From a virus, in the IMG/VR virus record IMGVR_UViG_3300023109_000086, positions 1 through 29,852 of that record: a stretch of DNA of 29,852 nt, one strand, 5' to 3'. Below the pieces are notes generated by a model. It had not been told where the DNA came from, made no database searches, and worked only from the letters and a program-made list of their open reading frames with translations. The first letter of the stretch is position 1; each line of letters begins with the position of its first letter. Made by a program: the position numbers and the translations under genes. Of this stretch, positions 22,005-29,852 are shown piece by piece.

Positions 22005-22012
22005 TATTTATA
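22005..22012 (-). promoter_or_regulatory. T4-type late promoter for the gene 67 group
   Basis: Exact TATAAATA on the minus strand, just after the portal stop codon and 19 nt before the gp67-like start. It would drive 67, the gp68-position gene, the 86-residue gene and 21. Confidence 0.82.
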
Positions 22013-22015
22013 ATA

Positions 22016-23521
22016 TTAGATATCTTCTTCATTTTCGTCGTCATACAAATCTTTTTCGCTTTGGATTTGACTATCAATGTCTTTTATATCGTCTTCTGTT
22101 TGCATCAAGATATTTTTACGAACGAATTCTACAGAATAGTATTTACCAACATACTCATCAAGCTCACGAAGAAGAGCCATTCTTCCTGTGAGGACTTCAT
22201 TGTTCTTCAACTCAGTGAAGTGGTTGTCTTCAATAAAGTCGTAGTATATCTTTTCTTTTATTTCTTTCCACTCAGCTTTAGTCATAACTCCTTTGAGGAG
22301 TAGCTGCTTTTCTAAAAGAATTTGAAATAGCTCAGAGAAACGAGTCCGTAATCTGTTTACGAATTTTGAAAATTTAAGTTCATCACGTGTGATTTCAGAA
22401 GAACGTCCCAAGTTAAATTGGCCATCTGATTGAAGTCTTGAAGTTGGTACATTCAAGGCTTCATAAAGTTTTTGCTTGAAGTAATCTACATCATCCATCT
22501 CACCAAGGTTTTGTCCACCTGGAAGTGTTGAGATCTCAGTACCTCTTGATCCCTCTTTACGTGGGAGCCAATAGTCCTCAAGCATAGTCATAAACTTACG
22601 ATCGTCACGGACTTGACCAGTATTAGCATCGTACACAAGTTTATTCTTATGACGAGCCATCATATCTCTGACGTATTGCTCAGCCTTACCGTTTGGTAAG
22701 TTACCGACATCGATATAGAATATCCTACGCTCGGGCGCACGTGCGAGACGATAGATCACAACAGCATCTTCAAGCATTCTTAATTGGTTTAGGGGTTTAA
22801 TTGCTTTATGTAGATGAGAGAGAACCATAGAGTTTCTCTCATTCATAACACCCGAATGAATATGTACAATTGAGTCTGGTGCAATTTTTAAACCTTGGTG
22901 ACCAGAGGAAACACCCTTTGCAGAGTAAATAAAATATTCATCATACTTCTTATCAATAACTTTATTTACTGTATTGTTAGTGGGTGCTTTGGGGTTCCGC
23001 TTTTGTACTCTAACCTTTTTGATCTTTCTTGGATCAATGTAGCGGAGTTCCTGAATACCTTCTCTGGGTTTTTCTTTGTCGATCATAATGTGATAGTAAA
23101 GTCTACCGTCAACATACCAATCTTTGAAGATGTCATATGATCTGTTATTAAACTTGAGGAGCGTGAGAATCTCATCAAACTCCTCACGAATTCTTTTCTT
23201 GATGGGTTCACCAAGTTTATCCACATCATCCAAAACAATCTGGACTGAAGCATCGTGGTCATTCATAACAATAGCTTCATTCACAACATCATCAACCGCA
23301 CGTTCGCACTCTGGTTGCTGAGACATTTCACGATATTTTGTTATGAGAAGCGCTTCTGTTTTTGCTGTGCCGTCTAAATCGACAGACGTGCCAAAAACTC
23401 CCCCTTCGTTGACAGCAATAGCACCGTCATCGTTTGGGGGTGGAGCAAATGATTGAACACTAGGTGGCTTTTCCTCTTGTTCTTTTTTGCCGATCTGGAA
23501 TCCGAAAAGTTCTAATGCCAT
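22016..23521 (-). CDS. 20: Portal protein gp20
   Basis: A 501-residue portal (T4: 524), the dodecameric ring through which DNA is packaged and to which the neck attaches. Family segments are clear: ITKYREMSQQPECERAVDDVVNEAI near residue 60-85, YIDPRKIKKVR, the RAPERRIFYIDVGNLP region with downstream GRSSEITRDELKFSKFV, all read in parts. The ATG at 23521 has AAGGAA upstream. A late promoter inside a hairpin precedes it. Confidence 0.97.
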   Translation of the reverse strand: MALELFGFQIGKKEQEEKPPSVQSFAPPPNDDGAIAVNEGGVFGTSVDLDGTAKTEALLITKYREMSQQPECERAVDDVVNEAIVMNDHDASVQIVLDDVDKLGEPIKKRIREEFDEILTLLKFNNRSYDIFKDWYVDGRLYYHIMIDKEKPREGIQELRYIDPRKIKKVRVQKRNPKAPTNNTVNKVIDKKYDEYFIYSAKGVSSGHQGLKIAPDSIVHIHSGVMNERNSMVLSHLHKAIKPLNQLRMLEDAVVIYRLARAPERRIFYIDVGNLPNGKAEQYVRDMMARHKNKLVYDANTGQVRDDRKFMTMLEDYWLPRKEGSRGTEISTLPGGQNLGEMDDVDYFKQKLYEALNVPTSRLQSDGQFNLGRSSEITRDELKFSKFVNRLRTRFSELFQILLEKQLLLKGVMTKAEWKEIKEKIYYDFIEDNHFTELKNNEVLTGRMALLRELDEYVGKYYSVEFVRKNILMQTEDDIKDIDSQIQSEKDLYDDENEEDI

Positions 23522-23543
23522 TTTGTTTCCTTAATAATAAATA

Positions 23544-23575
23544 GGGTGGCCATACATGTATTTATATAGCCACCC
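23544..23575 (-). other. Hairpin enclosing the gene 20 late promoter
   Basis: GGGTGGC (23575-23569) and GCCACCC (23550-23544) form a 7-bp stem after the gene 19 stop, followed by TATTTATTATT. It resembles a weak intrinsic terminator for gene 19 transcripts. Its 18-nt loop contains the TATAAATA box of gene 20, so a transcript started there would contain only one arm of the stem. Confidence 0.6.
23559..23566 (-). promoter_or_regulatory. T4-type late promoter for gene 20
   Basis: Exact TATAAATA on the minus strand, 37 nt before the portal start codon, within the loop of an inverted repeat. Confidence 0.85.
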
Positions 23576-23596
23576 CGAGTCACTCTTTACCAGACA

Positions 23597-24145
23597 TTAA
23601 ATGCCGCCAGCATTACCTGTGACACCACCAGAAACCTGCCAGTAATCATACTGGAAAGTTACCTGATACTCTTGGACACCTTCTTGATCCCAAGCGAGAT
23701 CAATTTGTGAAACTTCGGAGGGATAAAGCCCAACAAAGTCATAAACACGAAGGATTTCTCCAGTTTTGCTAAACTGAGTAACCTGAGCAACTGATTTATA
23801 CAAAGACGGAGCAGAGCCGCCAGCTGTAGAAATGTTGCCTTGAAACGAGTTAATTGAGTTTGACCATTGCTCCATAGCATTACGGATAGCAAAGTCCTCA
23901 TCGTTTATGATTGTTGGTGCCCACTCCGCATAAGTTCTATTTCCTGCAAGTTTGATCGTACGACCAAAGTATGGAACCTCGACAGTACCAAGTGTTGCAG
24001 CTGGGATAGCTGCTGCCTTGCAGAGAAATGGTACAGTAACATCTGACACCCCATTAATTGGGTTGGTGATCTGTACTTGGAAGAGGGCACTACGTGCGCC
24101 CCCATCCTTCAATGCACCAGCAAATTGGTTTACATTAAACGCCAT
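23597..24145 (-). CDS. 19: Tail tube protein gp19
   Basis: A 182-residue tube protein (T4: 163). ARSALFQVQITNP, FLCKAAAIPAATLGTVEVPYFGR and the C-terminal EYQVTFQYDYWQV show the beta-barrel pattern of gp19. It polymerises on the baseplate to form the inner tail tube. It lies between sheath (18) and portal (20), as in T4. The ATG at 24145 has AGGAGAAAC upstream. A one-mismatch late promoter lies 20 nt before it. Confidence 0.93.
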   Translation of the reverse strand: MAFNVNQFAGALKDGGARSALFQVQITNPINGVSDVTVPFLCKAAAIPAATLGTVEVPYFGRTIKLAGNRTYAEWAPTIINDEDFAIRNAMEQWSNSINSFQGNISTAGGSAPSLYKSVAQVTQFSKTGEILRVYDFVGLYPSEVSQIDLAWDQEGVQEYQVTFQYDYWQVSGGVTGNAGGI

Positions 24146-24165
24146 TTTGTTTCTCCTATTCTACC

Positions 24166-24173
24166 TATTTATG
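24166..24173 (-). promoter_or_regulatory. Likely late promoter for gene 19
   Basis: CATAAATA on the minus strand, 7 of 8 matches to TATAAATA, overlapping the gene 18 stop codon and 20 nt before the gene 19 start. Confidence 0.6.
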
Positions 24174-26085
24174 CTCTGCCAACGATCTCGGTGAATTCAA
24201 CACCAGTCCGTACAGCAACAAAATTGAGTTGGATAAAGTTGATAGAACGAGCAGGTTTGATGTAAATGTCACCAATAAATTCGTTGCGATCAATAACCTC
24301 ACCAGTATTATTGGTTCCATCACAAACAACAGCGAAGTCAGTAATACCACGACGACCTTGCACGTCTCTCAAGAATGGCTCGACCAAGTTTTTAAACTGT
24401 GCTCTGGTAAATTCATCATTGAATTCAAACAAAGTGAATTTAGAAGCAGTCGAAATTGCTTTCTCAAGAACAATAAACAAGCGTCGCACATTAATACGAT
24501 CAAACGCACTAGGCTGTGAGAGCATAGTCTTATCACCAAACAATACCGTACCTTGTCCTGGAAATGTAACGACAGGGTTTATACCAGCTTTATAGAGGTT
24601 ATCTCTATCTGTTTTGGTTGGGTTGTACGCCAACTTAATAACGTTCTTCACATTACCACGGTTGAAACCTGCTGGGGAATACCAAGGGTCACGTGTAAGA
24701 TCAGTTTGAACCATAAGACCAGCTGTGTCACCGCAAAGTGGAACCCAACGATATATATCGTTATACTTGTCGTACTGATATTTCCAACCCGAATCCATAA
24801 CAGCATAAGAGCTGGATGGTAGAGTATTACGATATGCAATTACATCGTCAGTTTGTTTTCCGTCATAAGAGCCGTTATTTACACAGTCATCTTTTTCTGG
24901 CGAAATAACCAACAAGCAGTCTTTTCTTGCCTCAACGATATTATTGATGATATGCTTGATTGTAGTCACATCATGACCCGAACCAAGAACCAAAGAAACA
25001 TCAATATCTTCAACAGATTTAAACTTGTTGTATCCTTTAATCAAAGCAGCAGGTGTCAGAGATGCTGTGTCAGTACCACCTGTGAAGGAAGTTACCACTG
25101 GCTCAGAAGAACCTGTATAAGCGACAGTACCATCAGCTCTGGAACCAGCACCGCCAAGATTGGAGTTGTGATTACCAAACCAAACCCAAGAAGAGCGTTG
25201 GTTGACGATATCTAGATAGTAGTTGCTAGAACCTTCATTGGTTTTTGCATCGGGTGCTACAGAAAGCTGATTGTAAACTTCAAGAACGCTACCCTTTGAT
25301 CCTGAAATCAGACCATCTTCGTCGACAACAACTACATGAATGCCGTCGTTTGTTGATCCATACTTATCTGCATAGTCTGTTGTTCCTGGAACACCAGTTG
25401 TCAGATCAGCATATTCCCAACGACGAGTCATTGTGGAAAAATCTGTATTAGCAACATCTGTGCCGACATATTCAGCTTCCAAAGTCAAGTCTTGACCTGA
25501 GATTGCAGCAATTTTTACTGTCAACTTTTCAGCGCCGACAACAAGGTTGTCACCTACTGTGAAAGAACTGGAAACCTCAGAGTTAGCCAATGTAAGAGTT
25601 TTAGAACCTCTTACCAAAGTATAACCCGATGTTACATCAGATGTCCACGCTGCGTCTGTCTGACATACAGAAATTTTAAGGCTGTTGCCCAAAGTTCCTG
25701 GATAGCGTGCAACGAAGTCGCCATGATCATTCGGAAGCGAACCAGTTGTCGCTTGCGTGTCATAGTCTTCTTCGTTTTCGACCATAATTGTTGTGTTCGA
25801 TGAACCTGCCGCAGCATTATACCCATCAACGTTACCACGAACAACGTGCAAAGCATTTCCGTATGCTAGGAAGTTAGACGCAGTAAAGAAGTCTGTGGCT
25901 GTTGCAGAATTTGGTGTGTTAAAGACTGATACCAGCCTATCCTCGGAATCAACCAGAATCGACTGATTCACTGGACCCCAACGGAAATTACCAGCAACCG
26001 CACCATCTGTCGTAGAAACAGCTGGAACAACGGTGGTTAGGTCAATCTCGCTGACGTTTACCCCTGGACTTACTTGAAATGCCAT
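24169..26085 (-). CDS. 18: Contractile tail sheath protein gp18
   Basis: A 638-residue sheath protein (T4: 659). The N-terminus SPGVNVSEIDLTTVVPAVS and AGNFRWGPVNQ are classic sheath signatures. The C-terminal domain with INVRRLFIVLEKAI, FNDEFTRAQFKNLVEPFLRDV and DIYIKPARSINFIQLNFVAVRTG (in parts) is the conserved inner sheath domain that contacts the tube. It contracts to drive the tube through the cell envelope. A late promoter lies 48 nt upstream. Confidence 0.97.
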   Translation of the reverse strand: MAFQVSPGVNVSEIDLTTVVPAVSTTDGAVAGNFRWGPVNQSILVDSEDRLVSVFNTPNSATATDFFTASNFLAYGNALHVVRGNVDGYNAAAGSSNTTIMVENEEDYDTQATTGSLPNDHGDFVARYPGTLGNSLKISVCQTDAAWTSDVTSGYTLVRGSKTLTLANSEVSSSFTVGDNLVVGAEKLTVKIAAISGQDLTLEAEYVGTDVANTDFSTMTRRWEYADLTTGVPGTTDYADKYGSTNDGIHVVVVDEDGLISGSKGSVLEVYNQLSVAPDAKTNEGSSNYYLDIVNQRSSWVWFGNHNSNLGGAGSRADGTVAYTGSSEPVVTSFTGGTDTASLTPAALIKGYNKFKSVEDIDVSLVLGSGHDVTTIKHIINNIVEARKDCLLVISPEKDDCVNNGSYDGKQTDDVIAYRNTLPSSSYAVMDSGWKYQYDKYNDIYRWVPLCGDTAGLMVQTDLTRDPWYSPAGFNRGNVKNVIKLAYNPTKTDRDNLYKAGINPVVTFPGQGTVLFGDKTMLSQPSAFDRINVRRLFIVLEKAISTASKFTLFEFNDEFTRAQFKNLVEPFLRDVQGRRGITDFAVVCDGTNNTGEVIDRNEFIGDIYIKPARSINFIQLNFVAVRTGVEFTEIVGRA

Positions 26086-26133
26086 ATTTTATCTCCTTCT
26101 CATTAAAGAGTTATTTCTCATTCAATTACCCAA

Positions 26134-26141
26134 TATTTATA
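26134..26141 (-). promoter_or_regulatory. T4-type late promoter for gene 18
   Basis: Exact TATAAATA on the minus strand in the gap between genes 17 and 18, 48 nt before the sheath start codon. Confidence 0.85.
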
Positions 26142-26153
26142 AAACGCTGAGTT

Positions 26154-27797
26154 TTAGTAGTTATCATAATTACCTTGTGTTATATAATCTTGGATATCGA
26201 AAGCCGCAGAGTTGTTTTGGATTTGTTCAACTTCCTCTAAACCACCATCATCGTAGAATCCAAAAGGGGTCAATTCGTCCATCATTTGCTGATCGGACTT
26301 TTCCCTCAGTTTAAAAATTGTATTAATATCCGTCACTTCTTTAAAATACATTTGATCGCTCAACCAAGCAAAGAGAACAAGACACATAACTAAGTCATCA
26401 TGGCATCCAGACTCGGCTTCAAATGAATTCGCTTTTCTACTAAAGGTTGACAGCTCATTAATAGTTCTGAAATCGTTAATAATTAATTGATCTTGTTCAA
26501 TCATAAGTTTTAAGATTGAACAACCAACTGATTTAACTGTCTTTGTTGTTCGTATACCTTTATCAATTCCCCTACCGAAACCGCCAGATATCCTTTTGCC
26601 AGATCTACCCGCACTTTCTGTGAATAATACATTTTCATATTCAAAATCTGAGTGTAGCATTTCTCCGACTTGCTCACCAATATCATTGACTTCAACTAAT
26701 ACAAGAGCTTCATTAAAAGTCTTACATGTTCTATATATTACTTCTGCATATTCAGAAGGAGTGATGAAGTTATCTCTATATACACACACTTGTTTATACG
26801 GCATTGATGTGATATCAATAATCTGGAAAGCTGAGTAATCCAACCCCTTACCTCTTGACACATCCACAATACAGGAGTATATGCGATCTTCCTTTGGCTT
26901 TTCATATAAACATATGCCATGAGCCTCTTGAATTGGCGTTTTCACAACTAAAGACTTCAGTTTCGAACCGTCGATCAAAGTACCAGAGCTACCTAAAAAT
27001 TCACACTCAAATTCTTGCGCAAACTTTTGATAGTCAAAGTCCATACCCTGCAGAGTATTTTTCTTCCAATCATCGTCGTGGCCAGGAACACGATACCAAG
27101 GGACTTCAACGTATTCATAGCCGTTAGTTCCCTCTCTGGCTCCCTCGCAAGTCTTATAGAAGTGGTTAAGACCATTTGGTGTACTTGTGAATAGAATCTT
27201 TGTTGTATTACCAGAAGAAATCGTTGGAAACACCGATGCAAAAAACTCATCCCAGTTCTGAACAAATGCAGTTTCGTCAATATAAAGTAGTGAGATAGAT
27301 TTACCACGGATAGCACTTGATGATGTTGCACCCGCAATAATCTTACACCCGTTTTCAAATTCAACAGAACCTTTATTCCACTCAACCACGCCTTGTTGCA
27401 TCCACTTAGGCAGAGCTTCATAGGCAATCTTAATGCGATCAAGAATTTCTCTTGCAGCATCACCTTTGTTAGCAAGCAATGCGACTGTCTTGTAGTCATT
27501 GAACAAAACATAGTGGAGAATAATTGCAACCGCAGTAGTTGTCTTACCAGCCTGACGAGATGTGCAAACTGCAACCTGACGGCTCTTGCCCATCTTCTCA
27601 ATAATTTCTTTTTGATAGTCATAAACTTTAAGAGGTATCAACCCGTGGTCAACGTGGACAATCTTAATGTAGTTTGTGATGAAGTGTAGTGGATCTTCTG
27701 CACACTTAACATACTCTTTGAGCATGTCAGGTGTCCATTGAATGTCAATACCTTTTCGTTTAAGGTTGGCATTACCATTATACGTTTCTGTCGCCAT
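26154..27797 (-). CDS. 17: Terminase large subunit gp17
   Basis: The DNA-packaging ATPase and nuclease (547 residues; T4: 610). Walker A is SRQAGKTT (about 80-87), and Walker B with catalytic Glu is SLLYIDET. The C-terminal RNase H-like nuclease has CIVDVSRGKGLDYSAF and a late CHDDLVMCLVLF acidic pair. The longest frame starts at a GTG at 27806, but the ATG at 27797 has AAAGGG 8 nt upstream and gives MATETYNG, so I placed the start there. It overlaps gene 16 by 20 nt. Confidence 0.97.
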   Translation of the reverse strand: MATETYNGNANLKRKGIDIQWTPDMLKEYVKCAEDPLHFITNYIKIVHVDHGLIPLKVYDYQKEIIEKMGKSRQVAVCTSRQAGKTTTAVAIILHYVLFNDYKTVALLANKGDAAREILDRIKIAYEALPKWMQQGVVEWNKGSVEFENGCKIIAGATSSSAIRGKSISLLYIDETAFVQNWDEFFASVFPTISSGNTTKILFTSTPNGLNHFYKTCEGAREGTNGYEYVEVPWYRVPGHDDDWKKNTLQGMDFDYQKFAQEFECEFLGSSGTLIDGSKLKSLVVKTPIQEAHGICLYEKPKEDRIYSCIVDVSRGKGLDYSAFQIIDITSMPYKQVCVYRDNFITPSEYAEVIYRTCKTFNEALVLVEVNDIGEQVGEMLHSDFEYENVLFTESAGRSGKRISGGFGRGIDKGIRTTKTVKSVGCSILKLMIEQDQLIINDFRTINELSTFSRKANSFEAESGCHDDLVMCLVLFAWLSDQMYFKEVTDINTIFKLREKSDQQMMDELTPFGFYDDGGLEEVEQIQNNSAAFDIQDYITQGNYDNY

Positions 27798-28194
27798 TAT
27801 CATCACCCTTTAACATCTTGAGGATATCTGCAGTACTGCCAACGAATAGGTTATTATTCACCGTGTCTGGAGAAGTATCTTCAACCTTCAAATCTTTTAC
27901 TTTTTTCTGGACATCCAAAAGATCTTTGTTTGCATCAACCAGAGTTTTAGTTAGTTGACCAACAACCTCAAATGCTCTAGGGTGGTCAGACTGTTTGGCT
28001 ATTTCCAAAAGATAGTCTAGAGCCTCAGAACCCTTACTAATTGCATTATGGATATTGTTTCTAGCAAATTCATAGTCGGTTGTTATGTCATCACCCTTAT
28101 CAATAGGAGCAAGAACCTCGTTCTTTTCATCATCAACCAATTCTGATTTTATTTCAAAAAGTTCATTTAAATTGTCAGTCACATTATTTTTCAT
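27778..28194 (-). CDS. 16: Terminase small subunit gp16
   Basis: A 138-residue helical protein (T4 gp16: 164). The central part, ARNNIHNAISKGSEALDYLLEIA, then HPRAFEVVGQLTKTLVDANKDLLDVQKKVKDL (in parts), is the conserved helical-hairpin core of T4-type small terminases, which form rings and regulate gp17. It ends inside the gene 17 start region, so translation is coupled. Confidence 0.92.
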   Translation of the reverse strand: MKNNVTDNLNELFEIKSELVDDEKNEVLAPIDKGDDITTDYEFARNNIHNAISKGSEALDYLLEIAKQSDHPRAFEVVGQLTKTLVDANKDLLDVQKKVKDLKVEDTSPDTVNNNLFVGSTADILKMLKGDDNGDRNV

Positions 28195-28198
28195 TTTA

Positions 28199-29852
28199 TT
28201 ATCCTGGAGTTATGGGTAACGCAACTGAAGTGTTGCCCTGCGTTACATTAATAGTTCCATAAACTTGGTTGTTAGCGATAGACCAGTAATAGAAAGAACC
28301 ATTTTCTTTCGGTGCAAAGATAATTGTTTCATTATCAACCGCACCATTATTAATAATAATTTCAGAATTTGTTATAACTGTATTTGAGTCAAGTCCAAAA
28401 ACAGGATTTATTAGATCAGCAATAGATTGATTATTTGCTGAAAGGAAGTTTGTGTTGGAAGAAATAAATACATTTTCTCCTGACACGTTCTTAACATAAA
28501 GTATGGAGCTACCAGAAAGAATTTCTATTGTGGCAAAATCCCCATCAATATTATAACGAGTATTCGCATTCTCGGGTTGAGTGTTTCTGTCATAACCAAA
28601 CACGCTGATTAGATTGTTTGCGGAAGAAACTTCAACTTCATATGCTTCTGCACCAGATGGTCTATTTTGATTATTATACTTCACTTCCCCACTTAATGAA
28701 CCGACACCACTAACAGAAACAATACCACCTTCGAGTTCCCTATAGGAGAAGTTGTATGAAACATCAAAATATCTATCAAGATAGTCATTCACATTATTGC
28801 TCGATAAGTTGAGTCTTACTGTGGAAGATCCTGTATTCGGTGTTAGTGTCCCTGAATTCGGAACGTTGAACAAATTATCGGGAAGTGAAATGCGTGATAG
28901 CATAATATAAGAAACTTCTTCGTCTCCCCTCACATTAACAGAAGAAACAATTTGTGTAGTTTCATTGGAGAAGACCTCATCGAAACTTGTCATTTGTAAA
29001 CTTGGTATCAAGGAAGTCTGTACGTTGACAGAAACGTTTGCCTGATTGAGCGAGTTATCAAAGTTTTTAATATAAAACTTAGCTTCCACCTCACCTGATG
29101 TAGTTCGCAGATCATTATAGATGTTGAGGGAAATTTCTGATGCACTATTCGCAATTACAAACTCATTATTACTAGATGCTGTATATGCAGCTGCGTTGGA
29201 GAAAGTTCCGTTAGCAACTGGGAAATTGTCTGAGACAAGTTTGTATATAGAACCCTCTTCGACGTTATCCGAATCAATAAAGAAGTTGAGTGTGTCGCTA
29301 GTGTAGCTCTGAATAGAAGTATTCGGAACAACAGACAGGTAGAACTTACGATCAAACGAAGTGTCGAGAATTGTTACAGTAGTATTTGCTTCACCGTTAT
29401 CTAAGGTGAGCGTCATATATTCTGTTGCTTCTGTTAGGAAGTCTTTATTGATAGAAATCACAACCTGTGCCTTTTGATCAAGCACAACAAAGTAACCCGT
29501 TCTTGAGCGAACAATATCATCTGACGAAATGCCAGTTATGGTCCAAGGAACCCTTGTTCTGTCTGGAACATTAAGAGCCTCTAGAGTAAATACAACATCA
29601 TCAGCCGCTTCGCCAGTAACATTATCACCTTCGTCGGCTGTGACTGGAGTTGCAGAAAGGGAGTAGAATGGTGTTTCGCCGAAGAATGGTGGTATTTCTT
29701 CGGGTGCTGCATCAACACCAATTTCTTCTCTTCTTGTTATGATATCAAAGTAATTTTCAATGTCGAATGCATACCCATAATTTGAGTTGGCGTCGATTTG
29801 AGAAATAGGAACACTCAAAGAAGAAAGCGCTGTTGGGTCGCCGTTTGCCTTC
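28199..29852 (-). CDS. Virion structural protein with Calx-beta-like segment, 5' end beyond window
   Basis: At least 550 residues, open to the right edge. A TTG at 29818 could be taken as a start, but upstream codons continue without a stop (reading KANGDPTALSS), so the gene is probably cut by the window. A segment with ATPVTADEGD, then FTLEALNVPDRTRVPWTITG, DFLTEATEYMTLTL and VTILDTS has the pattern of Calx-beta or Ig-like beta-sandwich repeats found in phage surface proteins. The rest is Asn/Ser/Thr-rich and strand-rich. Its place just before the terminase genes suggests a neck, fibre or decoration component. Exact role unknown. Confidence 0.65.
   Translation of the reverse strand, partial: KANGDPTALSSLSVPISQIDANSNYGYAFDIENYFDIITRREEIGVDAAPEEIPPFFGETPFYSLSATPVTADEGDNVTGEAADDVVFTLEALNVPDRTRVPWTITGISSDDIVRSRTGYFVVLDQKAQVVISINKDFLTEATEYMTLTLDNGEANTTVTILDTSFDRKFYLSVVPNTSIQSYTSDTLNFFIDSDNVEEGSIYKLVSDNFPVANGTFSNAAAYTASSNNEFVIANSASEISLNIYNDLRTTSGEVEAKFYIKNFDNSLNQANVSVNVQTSLIPSLQMTSFDEVFSNETTQIVSSVNVRGDEEVSYIMLSRISLPDNLFNVPNSGTLTPNTGSSTVRLNLSSNNVNDYLDRYFDVSYNFSYRELEGGIVSVSGVGSLSGEVKYNNQNRPSGAEAYEVEVSSANNLISVFGYDRNTQPENANTRYNIDGDFATIEILSGSSILYVKNVSGENVFISSNTNFLSANNQSIADLINPVFGLDSNTVITNSEIIINNGAVDNETIIFAPKENGSFYYWSIANNQVYGTINVTQGNTSVALPITPG

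Noticed and set aside
29816-29818. TTG at 29818 as the true start of the right-most gene
   Set aside because: The frame remains open to the window edge and no Shine-Dalgarno precedes the TTG, so the gene is better treated as truncated.
1-29852. CRISPR array, insertion sequence or integrase/attachment site
   Set aside because: No regularly spaced repeats, transposase or integrase motifs, or flanking direct repeats were seen.

Overview
The window is a gene-dense segment of a large T4-type myovirus genome. Every convincing gene is read from the minus strand, and neighbouring genes commonly overlap by 1-29 nt. The order is that of the T4 core, read from high to low coordinates: 16-17-18-19-20-67-21-22-23, a tail-tube-like gene, uvsY-uvsW-55-47-46, 45-44-62-regA. 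From memory this compact order is typical of marine T4-like phages. A probable permuted, two-piece-type tmRNA at the left edge points to an alphaproteobacterial host. That host assignment is inference.

Right part (about 18.0-29.85 kb): virion genes. A 5'-truncated structural protein with a Calx-beta-like segment runs off the right edge. It is followed by small and large terminase, sheath, tube, portal, prohead core proteins, prohead protease, scaffold, major capsid protein and a second tube-fold protein. TATAAATA boxes, the T4 late-promoter consensus, stand before 18, 20, 67, 22 and 23, with a one-mismatch copy before 19. A strong UUCG-capped intrinsic terminator follows gene 23.

Middle part (about 8.2-17.5 kb): a consensus sigma70-type promoter before uvsY opens a long, translationally coupled run. 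It contains uvsY, uvsW, a small unknown gene, the late sigma factor 55, the Mre11/Rad50-like pair 47/46, a peptide-deformylase-like protein with broken catalytic motifs, an AbrB-like small protein, a TET/JBP-type 2-oxoglutarate dioxygenase and a glycosyltransferase. The last two look like a DNA-base hypermodification cassette. Both end in nearly the same C-terminal peptide (LEGFFS and LESFFS), which resembles a sliding-clamp-binding tail. A GIY-YIG-like protein follows behind its own palindrome-containing promoter.

Left part (about 0-8.2 kb): a CobT-like metallopeptidase/VWA protein and a CobS/MoxR-like AAA+ ATPase, each behind its own near-perfect promoter. Next come a second GT-A glycosyltransferase coupled to a dNMP kinase, and then the replication block: clamp, small unknown gene, clamp-loader ATPase, clamp-loader small subunit, RegA and a MazG-type pyrophosphohydrolase. 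A small unknown gene and the tmRNA-like RNA, with a late-promoter box just upstream, close the window.

No stretch longer than 300 bases lacks a gene. I saw no tRNA genes, CRISPR array or insertion sequence. All functional names rest on motif reading and remembered family features, not on database searches.
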